Source: Macroventuria anomochaeta
Taxonomy: Eukaryota > Ascomycota > Dothideomycetes > Pleosporales > Didymellaceae
DNA: 64,000 nt
Direction: 5' to 3'
Assembly (NCBI RefSeq): GCF_010093625.1
Contig: NW_022985372.1
Location: forward strand, 404,663 to 468,662
The notes beneath the pieces were generated by a model that was not told the origin of the DNA, made no database searches, and saw nothing but the letters and a program-made list of their open reading frames with translations. Shown here piece after piece: positions 1-11,819 of this stretch (within the stretch, counting starts at the first letter, position 1; each line of letters opens with the position of its first letter). The translations under genes were made by a program, and so were the position numbers.

Positions 1-71
1 AGCTGACAAATGGGAGCTGACAAATGGGTGCTGACAAATGGGTGCTGACAAATGGGTGCTGACAAATGGGT
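1..71. repeat. Tandem repeat, 14-bp unit
   Basis: About five head-to-tail copies of a 14-bp unit (GCTGACAAATGGGT with small variations) reach from the window edge to the end of the transposase relic. Their position directly after that relic suggests subterminal or terminal repeats of the same DNA transposon. This is inference, because the other end of the element is not visible. Confidence 0.75.
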
Positions 72-72
72 G

Positions 73-684
73 CTAACACAAGTATAAAGACTGGTAGGGT
101 TGTTGTTGGCTGCAAGCCATGTCAGGATGACACTTGAGGTGCTTCTTGCTGTAGAGTACCTTGTCGAAGATCCTCATGCTCCTGCCAGTGACACCAATAG
201 CAAAGCCTTTCTCATCCATATTGTATGTGTGAGCAGGCTCCAGATCGTACTGGGCTAGCTTACGGTGCAGAAGCTCAAAGTATAAGCGGTACTTTTCACC
301 ACAGTTGGCCTTGTGACGATCCTTCTCCATTGGGGTGGTCCATGCGGTAATAAGGGTATCTTTGTTGCGGTTGAGGAAGTCAGTAACTTAGGATTTGCTA
401 GGCTCTCTTCTAATAACTGGAGTTGCAAAATTCTTTAGCATTTGCTTTGTAGGCATAAGGTGTCGCTCTGTGAGTCCTCTGATGTACTGCACTAGCTCTG
501 CCTCATCGCGTGGGTGCATCAATCATTGGCTGAGTGCCTGGTCCTCTTTTGATGCGCATTCCCCGTTCAATTGTTGCATCAGAGTTGAGCGCGTTACACC
601 ATATTTATCGGCAAGTTTGGTATATGAGAAATCATTGTGATGACAAGTTGCACGTCCCTCTGCAACAGCTTCCTTCACAGACAT
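73..684 (-). pseudogene. Degenerate pogo/Fot1-type transposase fragment
   Basis: One minus-strand frame runs from an ATG at 684 to 73 and is interrupted by a TGA and a TAA. It encodes an N-terminal psq-like helix-turn-helix (KLADKYGVTRSTL), then a CENPB/Tc5-type DNA-binding region (LVQYIRGLTERHLMPTKQ), then the start of the DDE domain with the first catalytic Asp (YNMDEKGFAIG). The rest of the DDE domain is missing; the frame ends in the 14-bp tandem repeats. The first stop lies where Trp would be plausible (TGG to TGA), a G-to-A change of the kind RIP produces; the second could have the same origin. Tc1/mariner superfamily, pogo/Fot1 group, non-functional. Confidence 0.85.
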
Positions 685-804
685 TGTGGCGTTGAGATAG
701 GGGAGGTAGAAAGTATACTGTTATTATGCCGAGATGCGCATTGCGGCGCATGCGCATTGCGAGCACGGACACGGTAAGCAAGAGGATACAAAGGTTCAGC
801 TGCT

Positions 805-3800
805 TCACAACTGGATATCAAAATCATTAATATCTGATATCTGCATGCCGTCGCCGGCTTCCATGAGGTTCATCAAGTAACGCGACCCCGAAAACCAGTC
901 CTGGACTGCGTTCTGGGGTGCACCATTGGGTGCGTACTCCACACCGAAGGCGTCCACTCCTTGCGTGCTCGCCGCGTTTTGCATGTTTGCGAAAGAGTTC
1001 ATAGCTGTCGGTACCGTTGGCGTATCAGCATAACCAGCCATCGGCCAGGCCAAGTTGGGCACGAGTCCAAGAGCGCTCAAGTAAGGATCAAACTGTGTCA
1101 TGGTGCTGAGGTCCAGTTGAGTTCCGTCTGTTGTCGTGTAGAAGTTATTAGGAGAGGGCTTAGACACAGTCTGCGGTTGACTCCTCGCGTCATTCTTCTT
1201 TGCTTGAATGTAGAGCTTTGCAACCCGAAGGAAGAGGTGACACATTTTGTAGAGCTTGTTGGCACCTTCGGAGACTGTTCGACATGATTCGAGACTCGCA
1301 ACGAATTGTTGAAGGGTTTCGAGATCTACTGCGTCAGACTTCTGGATGGCGTCACAAAAGACAACGATGAACCTGAGATCGCGTTAGCAGTTGCAGCGAA
1401 CGCCAGAAGTAAGCACATCATACGGAGTGAAAGGTGCCTGCCACAACTATTAGTCTCTTGCCTTTTCAGAAACTGTCGTGCGTCCGCTCACCTGAAGGAT
1501 AGACCAATGGATGTAACCTGACCAGAGCTCTTCATTTCCCTTAGTATTGAACTGAGCATTACACCTTTCATGAGCAACAAGCGCCGCTCTTGAGTATTCC
1601 AAACACTCTTGGCTGAAGGTGACATTGTCAGAACTGACGGCACGCTGTATGAGAGCACACGTTGAATAGTGCATGACGACATCCGCGTGAAAGAACACGT
1701 CTTCTACTCGTTCGAAGGAACCTGAGAGGATCAGCCGATGTGGATCATGTACAAAGCATGATCATACCTTGGATATATTCACCTGGCGGCAGCGAAATCC
1801 CGAAGGGCTGCTGCACGAAACGCTTGCGCTTTGATGGCAACTCTGTATCGTTAGGGCTTGCCATCGCTATCTTCCTCCGCTTTGTCAGATCCTCACCCGT
1901 AGTCAGAGGTGTGAAGTCCATGATACTTGCCTCTCCACGTTCATACCACGCCTTGTTCATAGCATTGACAAGCTCGATAGCCGTACGGGTACGCTCTTCC
2001 GGTGACCTAAGAAAAGCAGCCGGGCTGAAGAGCTTCTCGTATGTCTGCCCCTGAACCTTCGCAACCTTGATCCAGTAAGCCATCATCTGACTCGCGCCCA
2101 GGGCCATAGCTGCTGGTGTTGGTGTCGATGTGATCAATGGTAATGACATGTCCCAGTCCTGAATGACACTCGCGCGACCTAGACGCAATGAGAGTTGCTT
2201 GTCGAACATGTAAATCATCCAGAACAGATGAACCTTAGAGTTCCGTTCCTCTTCTTCATCATTCTGAAAGGTCTGGTAACGGTGGTAGCCCAAGTTCTGG
2301 CTCTGACCAGCTGCCATAGCGGTCAACACCCACGCAAGTGACGGCTTGCACATCTCAATAGCACAAGCAGCACCCAAAATGAGAGCCATAACGTTCTCGT
2401 AGCTAGCTGGTATGAAGACATCGAGCTGGCTGATAGCTACTTCCATGTGGTATTTGCCTGCGATTATGTCAGTGTACCGAACGCATGATATCAAAACCGG
2501 AACACTTACACATCGTAGCGTATCTGAATCCGTGTCAGTAAGTTCATCGTTAAGGGAGCAGATGCTAGGTACTTACCCACGCAGTTGATTCTGATCCAGG
2601 CCAGTGCACCAGGGCATTGCCGAGAACTCAGTAAACAGGTTGTATCCTACTCCATAGGCCAAAATGCGACGCGGAGCGCCACAATGCGCTGGATCCTGGT
2701 AGGCATTCTCAAAGATCTCGAACAAGTTGCGCATTTTGAGAAAAGGAAAGATAACTGCAAATGCCATCGTTGGGTATTCTGCTTGTGTCAGCAATTGCGT
2801 GAGATCAAGTCAAATCGCACAACCTACCTAAAGCTCTCTCAAGCATCTCTTTGACAGCAGGCCAGGGCGGTCGTTCCAGCTTGCCTGGATCAACGTCTGA
2901 GAGCGCACGGTTGATCAAAGAGTTTGTGGTGGAAGCTGTAGGTACGGTGACATGCCCTTGGTGTGTAACTATATCTCCAAGCGCACTCAAGGCGGACTTT
3001 ATCTCCTCGTTCTGACCAATGGAAGGAGTGCTGCCAACGACCTTGGTGAGAAGTTCGCGAGCATAGCCAGATTGACTGTTTATCGCTGTTTCACCCTCGA
3101 ATGGCGCCGGTGTAGTGGATTCTGTTATCATTGTTGGACTCCTACCAGAGCCTACTCGACTTCCGATTCGACTGGGTCGTGACTGACTGCTTCGTTCGAC
3201 GGATTCATTCTGCAAACCCAGATCGCCCAGTTTGGAGGCAAGCTTGGCGAGAACATTTTCGATTCTGGATAGTCTATCTTCGATGCGGTCGATCTTCTTT
3301 TCGCTGTGCTTGTCAGCACTCCCAAGGACGTGCAAGAAACAGCCATAGACAACATCCACTCAACGTGGTGTAATATAAGATCAGGTGAGCTCAGGGGCCC
3401 AACTTACTACTCTTCAGATATGTGGACTCGCTGCCTGATTGTCTTCTGTACAGGAGCTGTCGTCGTACAAGCTTCAAACGTTATTAACATTACCAGTAAA
3501 GAACGTTATGCAAATCAAGGCAATATAAACCTTGCTGTAGCCCGGTTCGATGATTTTGCAAGGATGTTTCTCAATTCAAAGTCCATCATAGGCTTCAGCA
3601 GGCTGTTGCGAGTTTGCTGGCTCGCTTGTCCTGCATGTATGGTGGGTGTCCGGCTGAGGCTCAAGTGGAGAACATGGTAAAGCGAGCACGACGTGTGTAT
3701 TCGAACCATCCACTTACTTAGTTTGCTTGCCTTGCAATTTGAACATGGTACAGTTCGGTCGCATCGAATTTTTCGCTTTCTGCAAGAGTCGCACTAGTAG

Positions 3801-3890
3801 AATCGTGAGCGCGTGTTACGTCTAGCGACTGTAGCTTCTTCATACCGCACGCTTGGTGCTCGACCCATCAAGGTCCATTTCCTCGCTCAT
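805..3890 (-). CDS. Zn2Cys6 fungal transcription factor
   Basis: Predicted nuclear regulator of 792 aa in ten exons: 3846-3890, 3718-3793, 3408-3471, 2828-3303, 2577-2778, 2510-2523, 1768-2457, 1492-1721, 1424-1437, 805-1372 (2379 nt, in frame throughout). The zinc cluster at about residues 16-42 (CDSCRKRKIRC then CSNCKASKLTC) is split over three exons. It is followed by a basic/coiled-coil linker (KKIDRIEDRLSRIENVLAKL) and the fungal_trans middle homology region (FWMIYMFDKQLSLRLGR). Exons 6 and 9 are only 14 nt long; including them restores the YATMCKYHMEVA and APFTPFIVVF motifs expected of the family. The gene is divergent from the ABC pump at 4617, so it could regulate that pump; this is positional inference. 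Target genes are unknown. Confidence 0.9.
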
Positions 3891-4616
3891 ATTGGGCAGA
3901 TTGGCGAGCTGATCGCGCGGCACGCGAGAATTGCGACGAAGGTGGCTGGTGATGAAGGATTGTGTCGGACCGGACGGGCAGACTTCCGGTCCTCCGCGAG
4001 TCTTGCAAGCAAATTTGTCCTCCGCCCTGTCACGACCAGAAACAACACTGAAGTCCTCCAGAGATCTGATCGAGATTGTGTCGCTTAGTACAACCAACTT
4101 CTCGCAATGTAGAGCATGAGATTCGTTAGGTACCGATTACCGATTCAGAATGCGAATGGCAGGCCCAGGGCGGAAGGCGATTACGTCATCACGTGCGATA
4201 AGCTTACATTCGATCGTTGCAAAGAATGTAACAAAGTTCATAAGTTGGCAGCGTCGCATTCGCGTAAAGAGGAGCATTTGACCCAATGATGCTGGAGGCC
4301 TCCAGAACGCGAGAAGGGTGGAGTCATACTCTCTTGACGTGACATCACGTGCATATTACGTGAATGGCTCCGCCCTTCTCTCCTCTTCCGCTCGGGCTTT
4401 CGCATTGTTCGGATTCCCAGAACGGTGTAGCATCCCGCCGCCTTGGCGATCGTTGCGCGCGGGCAGAAGCAAACAGCTGCCTGTTTGTCTCGGCGCGGCG
4501 CGCGGGCTCCGAGCAGCTGCCAATGCTGCTTCCGTCACCACTTGCACATCATCAAAATGATTTGAACTCTCCTTCAGAGGGTCTGTACAACCGTACAACC
4601 ACCATCAACACTTACT
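3891..4616. promoter_or_regulatory. Divergent promoter with five ACGT cores
   Basis: This 726-bp region separates the start codons of the regulator (minus) and the ABC pump (plus). It carries five ACGT cores at 4183, 4191, 4337, 4347 and 4358, including TTACGTCATCACGTG and TGACATCACGTG contexts. These resemble bZIP (CRE/AP-1-like) or bHLH (CACGTG) sites. Binding is inference; no coding frame with family similarity is seen here. Confidence 0.5.
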
Positions 4617-7600
4617 ATGCCATTGGAGGAGAAAACGGAGTTGTCGCCGCCACGGCACGAGAGCGAAGATAGAAAGAGAAGCTCCAGCTCAGTCGATGAT
4701 GACGCGAAACCAGATGAAACCAAAGGTGGAATGGGACCGTATCTGGTAAGTATACAGATACTTCATAAATACAACTATCTGACACTATAATAGCGAGTAT
4801 TTAGATATGCGGACAAGACAACCTGGCTGCTGAATGTCGTAGCCTTCATTGCTGCCATTGCAGCTGGCACTCTGCTACCGCTTATGGACTTAGTGTTTGG
4901 CAAGTTCGTTACCGCATTCAATGGCTTTGCAGTTGGGACAATTGGACCAGCTGAATACCGCTCTCAAGTCAACAAATACACGTACGAGATACAAGTGGCG
5001 AGATTTGGTGGAGCTTATACTCATGACCTGCAGCCTCTACTTTGTGTACCTGTTCATTGCCAAGTTTGCTTGTGTTTACATCCACTCAGTAAGCCCGTCA
5101 GCCAAGTGCTGGATCTTTGCATCTACTGATATCATTAGGTACTGATCTCCATATCTGCGATCCGCACAACGAAGGCTTTGCGAATCGACTTCATCAAACA
5201 CATCCTCCGACAGAACATTGCTTATTTTGACGCAGACGCAGCTGCATCTGTTACCGTTCAGGCTACGACTAACGGAAATAATGTCAACAACGGCATCTCG
5301 GAGAAGTTGACGCTGACCATACAAGCTGTATCGACCTTCGTAACTGCTTTCATCGTCGCTTTTGCAGTTCAATGGAAGCTTACCTTGATCACTTTGGGTG
5401 TTGTTCCTGCCATTCTAATCGTCACCAGTATTTGCATCGGTATCGACACGAAGAATGAGGCAGAGATGCTTCCCATATACTCCAGGGCCGGATTGATTGC
5501 AGAAGAAGTTTTCTCGACTGTTCGCACGGTCCACTCTTTCTGGCTCAACCCGCTCCTGTCCAACAGATACGACAAGCTCCTTGGTGATGCTATGGAAGTC
5601 GGTATGAAGAAGTCGCCAAACTACGCAGTGTTATTCTCAACTGAGTTCTTCTGCGTGTACTCTGGTTACGCCTTGGCTTTCTGGCAGGGTATCCGTCGGT
5701 ACCAGAGTGGTGAGATCAGTGAGTCTGGCGATGTGTAAGCTGCTACACTGTCGGCCCCTGAACAACCACTGACTTTGTTGTAGCTTCGTAGTCATTCTTG
5801 CTGTCATTGTTGCTGCGACAGCAATGACTCAGATTGCACCCCAAATCCTTGCATTCACCAAAGCCTCATCCTCGGCAGAAGAGATTTTCAGGACCATCGA
5901 TCGACAGTCCGAGATCGACCCACTCAGCGAAGAGGGTAAAGTTCCTGAAACATGCACTGGTGACATACAGATTGAGGGTGTGAGCTTTGCCTACCCTGCT
6001 AGGCCTGACGTTACCGTCTTAAAGGGTCTGCAACTTTCAGCTCCTGCTAACAAGACGACTGCTCTAGTCGGTGCAAGTGGATCCGGAAAGTCCACCATCA
6101 TTGGCCTACTAGAACGGTGGTACGACCAGCCGAGTGGCACAATCTTCCTCGATGGAGTTGATATTCGAGAACTCAACTTGCATTGGCTGAGAACGAACGT
6201 TCGATTGGTGCAGCAAGAGCCCGTGCTGTTCGCAGGAACAGTGTATGACAACGTCGCTTACGGCCTTTTTGGAACGCCAAAGGCCAATCTGCCTGCAGCC
6301 GAACAACGTGCACTAGTTGAAAAGGCTTGTAAGGATGCCTACGCCGATGAGTTTATCGAACGTTTGCCGAAAGGGTACGACACTCAGCTTGGCGAGCGAG
6401 CAATGAACCTTTCTGGTGGGCAGAAGCAAAGACTCGCTATTGCACGCAGCATCGTCTCTGAGCCTAGGGTTCTACTTCTAGATGAGGCTACAAGTGCACT
6501 GGATCCCAATGCTGAGAGGATTGTGCAACAAGCCCTCGATCGGGTATCGAAGGATCGAACGACAATCGTCATTGCGCACAAATTGTCCACGGTTCGTAAC
6601 GCAGACAACATAGCTGTCATGGCAGATGGGGCCGTAATTGAGCAAGGCACTCATGGCGATCTGCTCGCTCGCAACGGTGCATACTCTCGCCTTGTCAGGG
6701 CGCAAGATCTTGGCAACGCTGGTGCTGGAGACGACGAGAGCATGGAAGAGAAGGAAAGCGCCGCCAGGATCGAGCTTGTCCGCACTCAGACGCAGGCGTC
6801 TGGCGTCGAGAACGCTGCGAAACAGCGTGCGAAGGACGGCATTCACTACAATCTCTTCCACTGCATTTGGATCATTTTCATGGAGCAGAAGCACCTTTAC
6901 AAGTGGTTCTTGGTTCTCAGTTTAGCGACTCTAGCCGGAGGCGCGACATACCCCGCTCAAGCTATTCTCTTCTCCCGAATAGTTCAGGCTTTCCAACTAG
7001 CCCCAGGACCAGCTGTAAAGCAAGGCGACTTCTTCTCGTTGATGTTTTTCGTTGTTGCACTTGGTAATCTGGCAGTATTTGCTGCCATAGGATGGGCAAG
7101 CAACATCGTTGCGCAGGCAGGATAACACCTCCTTATTTTTGGTTTTACAAGGCTAACGTTCGATCAGCACGTATCGAGGAGGTACCGGCGCGAAATCTTC
7201 GACCTTGTTCTGAGACAAGACATGGCTTTCTTCGACGATCCAGCCAATGCAGGTGGAGCGCTAGCCTCGAATCTCTCTTCTTACCCAACGAGTATCCTAG
7301 AAACCATGGGCTTCAATGTCATGCTCATCTTGATCAACATCGTCAACGTGTTGTCAAGCTCCATTTTGGCCATAGCTGTCGGCTGGAAACTCGGGTTAGT
7401 GGTCGTCTTTGGAGGTTTGTATGCTCCAGTTCGAAGAGATTCATAACTGATCAAATTTGACAGCCCTACCGCCACTCGTGTCTGCTGGCTACGTTCGAAT
7501 CAGACTTGAGTTTAAACTAGAAGAAGAGACCGGCAAGCGATTCGCTAGCAGCGCGGCTTTGGCCGCCGAGGCAGTCTCTGCGATTCGTACAGTCTCCAGT

Positions 7601-8782
7601 CTAGCATTAGAGAAGTACATCCTGGAACAGTACCAGGAACGTCTGGACGGCGTTGCTCTCCGATCCACAAAAGCTCTTGTGTGGACCATGTTCTGGTATT
7701 CCCTTTCGCAATCGGTGTCCTTCCTAGCCATGGCATTAGGTTTCTGGTACGGTGGCCGCCTCATCAGCTATTACGAGTACACAACAACGCAGTTCTTCAC
7801 TGTGTTCATCGCAGTCATCTTCTCCGGAGAAGCTGCTGCTGCCTTCTTCTCGTACACTACAAGTCTGACCAAGACAACAACCGCCGCCAACTACATTTTC
7901 TGGCTACGTCGACTGCAGCCTGCTGTACAAGAAGATGCATCGAAACCGCCCTTCGACTACGGCAAAGACAAAGGCCCAACACACATTGAGATTCAAGATA
8001 TTGCTTTCGCGTACGAGTCTCGACCTCGTGCCAAAGTGCTTGAGGGCGTGGACGTTGATGTGAGTTGCACCGCCGCACCTTTCAATACTAATCATTAACA
8101 ACAATAACAACAGGTTCACCCTGGCCAATTTATTGCATTCGTCGGCGCGAGTGGCTGCGGCAAGTCAACGATGATTTCGCTTCTCGAACGTTTCTACGAC
8201 CCCGTGTCCGGACGCATATTGTGCGACGGTACCGCTTTACCTGAACTGTGTCCCCACAAGTATCGAAGGGACATCGCTCTTGTGCAACAGGAGCCTGTAC
8301 TGTATCAAGGATCGATCCGGGACAATATTGCCATGGGTATCGAATCAGAAGTCACAGATGCTCAAGTTCAGTTTGCTGCCAAACAGTCCAACATTCACGA
8401 CTTCATAACGTCGCTTCCCGAGGGCTTCGCAGCGCTATGTGGTAACAGGGGCACACAGCTTTCTGGTGGTCAGCGCCAACGCATCGCCCTTGCTCGCGCG
8501 CTCATTCGCGAGCCTCGTCTGCTACTTTTGGATGAAGCCACGTCTGCACTAGACACAGAGTCGGAGAAGATCGTGCAAGCTGCTCTCGAGAAAGCGAAGA
8601 GCGGTCGCACCACCATCGCAGTCGCTCATCGTCTGAGCACTATCAAGGATGCTGACTGTATTATTGTGTTTGCAAGAGGAAAGATCGTAGAGAGCGGCAC
8701 GCACAAAGATTTGCTGGCGAAGCGTGGAGTGTACTATGAGATGAGCCTAGGGCAGAGTCTCGACAGGCAGGTACCGAACTAA
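4617..8782 (+). CDS. Full-size ABC-B (MDR/P-glycoprotein type) transporter
   Basis: ATP-driven exporter of hydrophobic compounds, 1270 aa, layout TMD1-NBD1-TMD2-NBD2. Exons 4617-4745, 4794-4981, 5034-5088, 5139-5734, 5784-7116, 7168-7414, 7464-8059, 8114-8782 (3813 nt, in frame). NBD1 has Walker A GASGSGKST near residue 418, signature LSGGQKQR and Walker B VLLLDEATSALD. NBD2 has GASGCGKST near 1059, LSGGQRQR and LLLLDEATSALD. All catalytic motifs look intact. The intron 7117-7167 starts with GC rather than GT; it removes an in-frame TAA and its CTAAC branch site and CAG acceptor are good. The length is typical of fungal ABCB pumps that give azole or toxin tolerance; the substrate is unknown. 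The neighbouring Zn2Cys6 gene shares its promoter. Confidence 0.95.
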
Positions 8783-9978
8783 GGCGTGTGTAACATATAG
8801 CATAGACGTACTTAATGATGATCTCGACTCGAGTCTTACTCAAGCGGTGCCCCATAATTCCGGCCCCGCGTTGAAGCTTCGCAAGTTGCCAAGTAACGTC
8901 ACAGGGACGGACCTGATGGTTCGCACATTGGCATGCATGACGGTGCTGGTGGACCGGCCCCAGATAATGTGAACGCATATGCGTGCCTTCCACCTTACCC
9001 TCGAACATTAGTGGACGAACATGATTGGAGCACTACAGTTGCGGTCGGCTTCGTAGTTCCTTGTGCGGAAGTGCGAAGGCCGTACTCATTACCAATGCGG
9101 TTAGCGTTCAGTGCGCGGTCCTGGCGTGAATTGAACGCGCCCTTCGCTCCTCCTTGCACAACCATCACTATCAATCTACGCGTCATTTCATCAAAGACCA
9201 GTAAGCTGCATACATATCTCTGCATGTTTGTGCGTACCGATACCGAAGAACGGCCCTACAGTCAGAACTGGCGCGATGCGCACGCGTCTACCCACGGTCG
9301 GCGCGTCTGAAAGAAGCGGTACCAAACCTTACTGAGCGTAGTGTTTCTTGCGCGCTTTCACACAGTCCTCTTCGGCAGTTGTACGATCGCGGTCATTCTG
9401 CCGCTGCTATACCTTCGTAGGCGTTGTGAAGGCCGTTGTGCTCCATCTTCGCTTCACCTAACGCCAAGACGTTTCGAATTATCGCCGCATCCAACCATAG
9501 ACAACCAACATTTTCAACCAACCTGTCTCATGCCATGCTGCACATGATCGCATATGGTACTCGTCCCTACCTATCTCTCGCTCTCACAGCTCTTGTCTTG
9601 GCTGTCTTGTGGCCTTAGATCTTAGTTTCAAGGACGCTGATCTCGGACCCGTGCTCGAGATTCCGTTTCGCAGGTTGCCTTCCGGGTCGTTGTTTGATGA
9701 CGGCATTACCCACAGGTGTGGAGACTAGAGACAATGCATGAAGGAGAAGTAGACCCGGGCGGCAAACTCCCAAGGCTGTCAGCCCGCATCTAAAGCATTG
9801 GCAGCCGCAGTCTCTCGACGCTTTCTCCTTCCTTCCGTTCTCGCTTGAGCTGGGATGCAACTCCATTCTTGAACATCAGGCCATATTTTCTTGCTCCGTT
9901 GATCGGGTTCGTTTTCAATTCGTCGTCCTGGAGACTTTCTTTGCCTATTAGCACACATTCACTTGTGGCGCTCTCTCC
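8783..9978. other. Intergenic region, no gene recognised
   Basis: Both strands show only short frames without domain similarity. It presumably contains the ABC pump terminator and the upstream region of the next gene. Pyrimidine-rich stretches near 9560-9620 and 9930-9980 are typical of fungal promoters. Confidence 0.5.
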
Positions 9979-11448
9979 GTGTATAACTTCTTAATACTGT
10001 TGTCGACGCTCTCCAGAATGGCGTGCTATCAGCTTCGACGTCCCTCACCTATCCAAGTACTGGCAACACGTGCAAAGCGACAAGAGGCTGGTCTTGGTGC
10101 TGTCGGTCCTGGGAGCGAAGAGGAAGGCACAGAGGGCCTAGAGAGCCCTGATTCACCTGGTAGTAGTCCGTCCACCACAGGGGCACCGTCTCCAGGTGAC
10201 AGCTCGGACTCTGATGATGATGAGCCACCGTCGCCAGAAGAGAGCAGTACAGCAACTATCTCGAGTCAAGCCTCGCCCACATCGACATCAACATCTAATC
10301 CGTCTTCCTTATCCTTCACTTCGAGCTCTCGCTCAACGTTCACTGCATCAAGTCAGCTATCGACTCAGACAGCATCGAGCACATTGAGTCAGACATCGAG
10401 CACTTTAACGTCGACCCCTTCGCCAGCATTCACACAGACATCTACGTCGCGAGACATTGGCGATGTTGCACCACCACCACAAGTCACCAATACGTCAACA
10501 GCGGCGGTCACTTCAGCACAGCCGACTCCTACTGCCTCTTCTGCCCCTCCCATCTCTCAGAATTCCACGTCCCCGCAAGTCTTTTCGAGCAAAATTGCCC
10601 GACCAACACAACCCGCCACTACTACAACCTCGGTGTTACCGCCACCGCCTTTAGATTCCACTGGTAATCCAGTCTCCGAGAATGATCCTCCTCGACGAAC
10701 AAGACCTGAGCCCACGTTGATGAGCAAGGGTGCTGAGGCTGCCGCTATCACTCTCAGTACCATTGGTATGTCACGTCTCTAGGAGTCGAACGCAAACAGC
10801 CATTAATCCAACGTAGGCGCAATCGCACTTGTCGTTGGAATCCTGTTCTACTGCAAGCGGCGCAGACGCCGACGAAACGAGAAGCTCGAAGCCGAACTAG
10901 AGCGCGACGCAGCTAACTACGCCGCTCTCCGCGCCCCAGAAATAGCGCACATCACCAGCACCATCGCGCCCTTCGCAAGCAGCGGCCCGCACATGACCCA
11001 ATCCTCAGACCGCAGCAACACCCTCTTCGGCCCTGGCTCCTATTCCCGCCCAGAAACGGTCTCGACTCGCGACGGCTCCCGTATTCCCATGCCCCAGCCC
11101 ACACCAAACCCCTTCGCCGACCCTCCTCTCAACAAAGCATACGACGTGCTCGCCGGCAGACCACGATCAACCACTCTCACAGACCGCGGAAGCTGGATCA
11201 AGAACCCGTTCAAAGACCCTGAAAGTGAGCGCTTTGATCCGTTTGGTGAGCTGCAGGCCAAAGCGCGGCGCGAGCGCGTGAAGCAGGTGGAGCTTGCAAG
11301 GCGAGAGGCGGAGTTGGAGCGGCAGTTTGAGGAGAAGGAGAAGATGGGGTTGATCCTGCCGGAGAAGGCGATGGATAGGAAGGGGAGTGGGATTACGTTG
11401 GAGGGATTGGGAGTGTTGGATCGGAGTGGTGGGGGAGCGTATAGGTAG
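9979..11448 (+). CDS. Ser/Thr-rich single-pass membrane protein
   Basis: Hypothetical protein of 472 aa with exons 9979-10765 and 10817-11448 (51-bp intron). The N-terminal half is a low-complexity Ser/Thr/Pro region with acidic runs, expected to be heavily O-mannosylated. A single transmembrane segment near residues 255-275 (AAAITLSTIGAIALVVGILF) is followed by a basic stop-transfer run (CKRRRRRR) and a cytoplasmic tail with a Glu/Arg-rich helix. The topology resembles Mid2/Wsc-type wall sensors, but I see no WSC or cysteine-rich head. The ATG at 9979 gives a short hydrophobic leader (NFLILLSTL); an in-frame ATG at 10018 would remove it. Function unknown. Confidence 0.75.
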
Positions 11449-11819
11449 TGAGATGTCGTCAGCTGTAATCAACAAATAAGTTAGTGAACATGCCGTATGA
11501 GAAAATAACATGCAATCTGTGATCTTTTGATTCGCAATGGTGCAGATTTTGTCATGCTGCGGACACGGGATGGTTTTTGTGGGCCTGGGTTGAAAGTGAA
11601 AGTGAAAGCAAATTGTGAGAGTTTAAGCCCGTGCTGAATCGCTCGACCAAACGTCGAACATAATCATGGCGAATTATCAAGCTGTGTAGTGGAGGGGGTG
11701 AGAGGGCACTCAGTTCTTGGATATGCACCAACGAAGTAGGAATTTGGTGATTGATTCGACATTGAGGTATGTGCGATAGTCAAGGCAGCAGCTCGTACGA
11801 GACCCATTACTTCCGCTGC
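11449..11819. other. Convergent intergenic spacer
   Basis: Non-coding space between two converging genes. A tandem GTGAAA motif (GAAAGTGAAAGTGAAAGC) lies near 11592. Nothing else is recognised. Confidence 0.5.

Noticed and set aside
1..71. CRISPR-like array
   Set aside because: Repeats are contiguous without spacers and the genome is fungal; it is a simple tandem repeat.
3685..3720. tRNA B-box-like GGTTCGAAT on the minus strand
   Set aside because: Lies inside a predicted intron of the Zn2Cys6 gene and no A box or cloverleaf could be formed.
9979..11448. WSC-type wall sensor
   Set aside because: Topology is similar but no WSC cysteine pattern is present.
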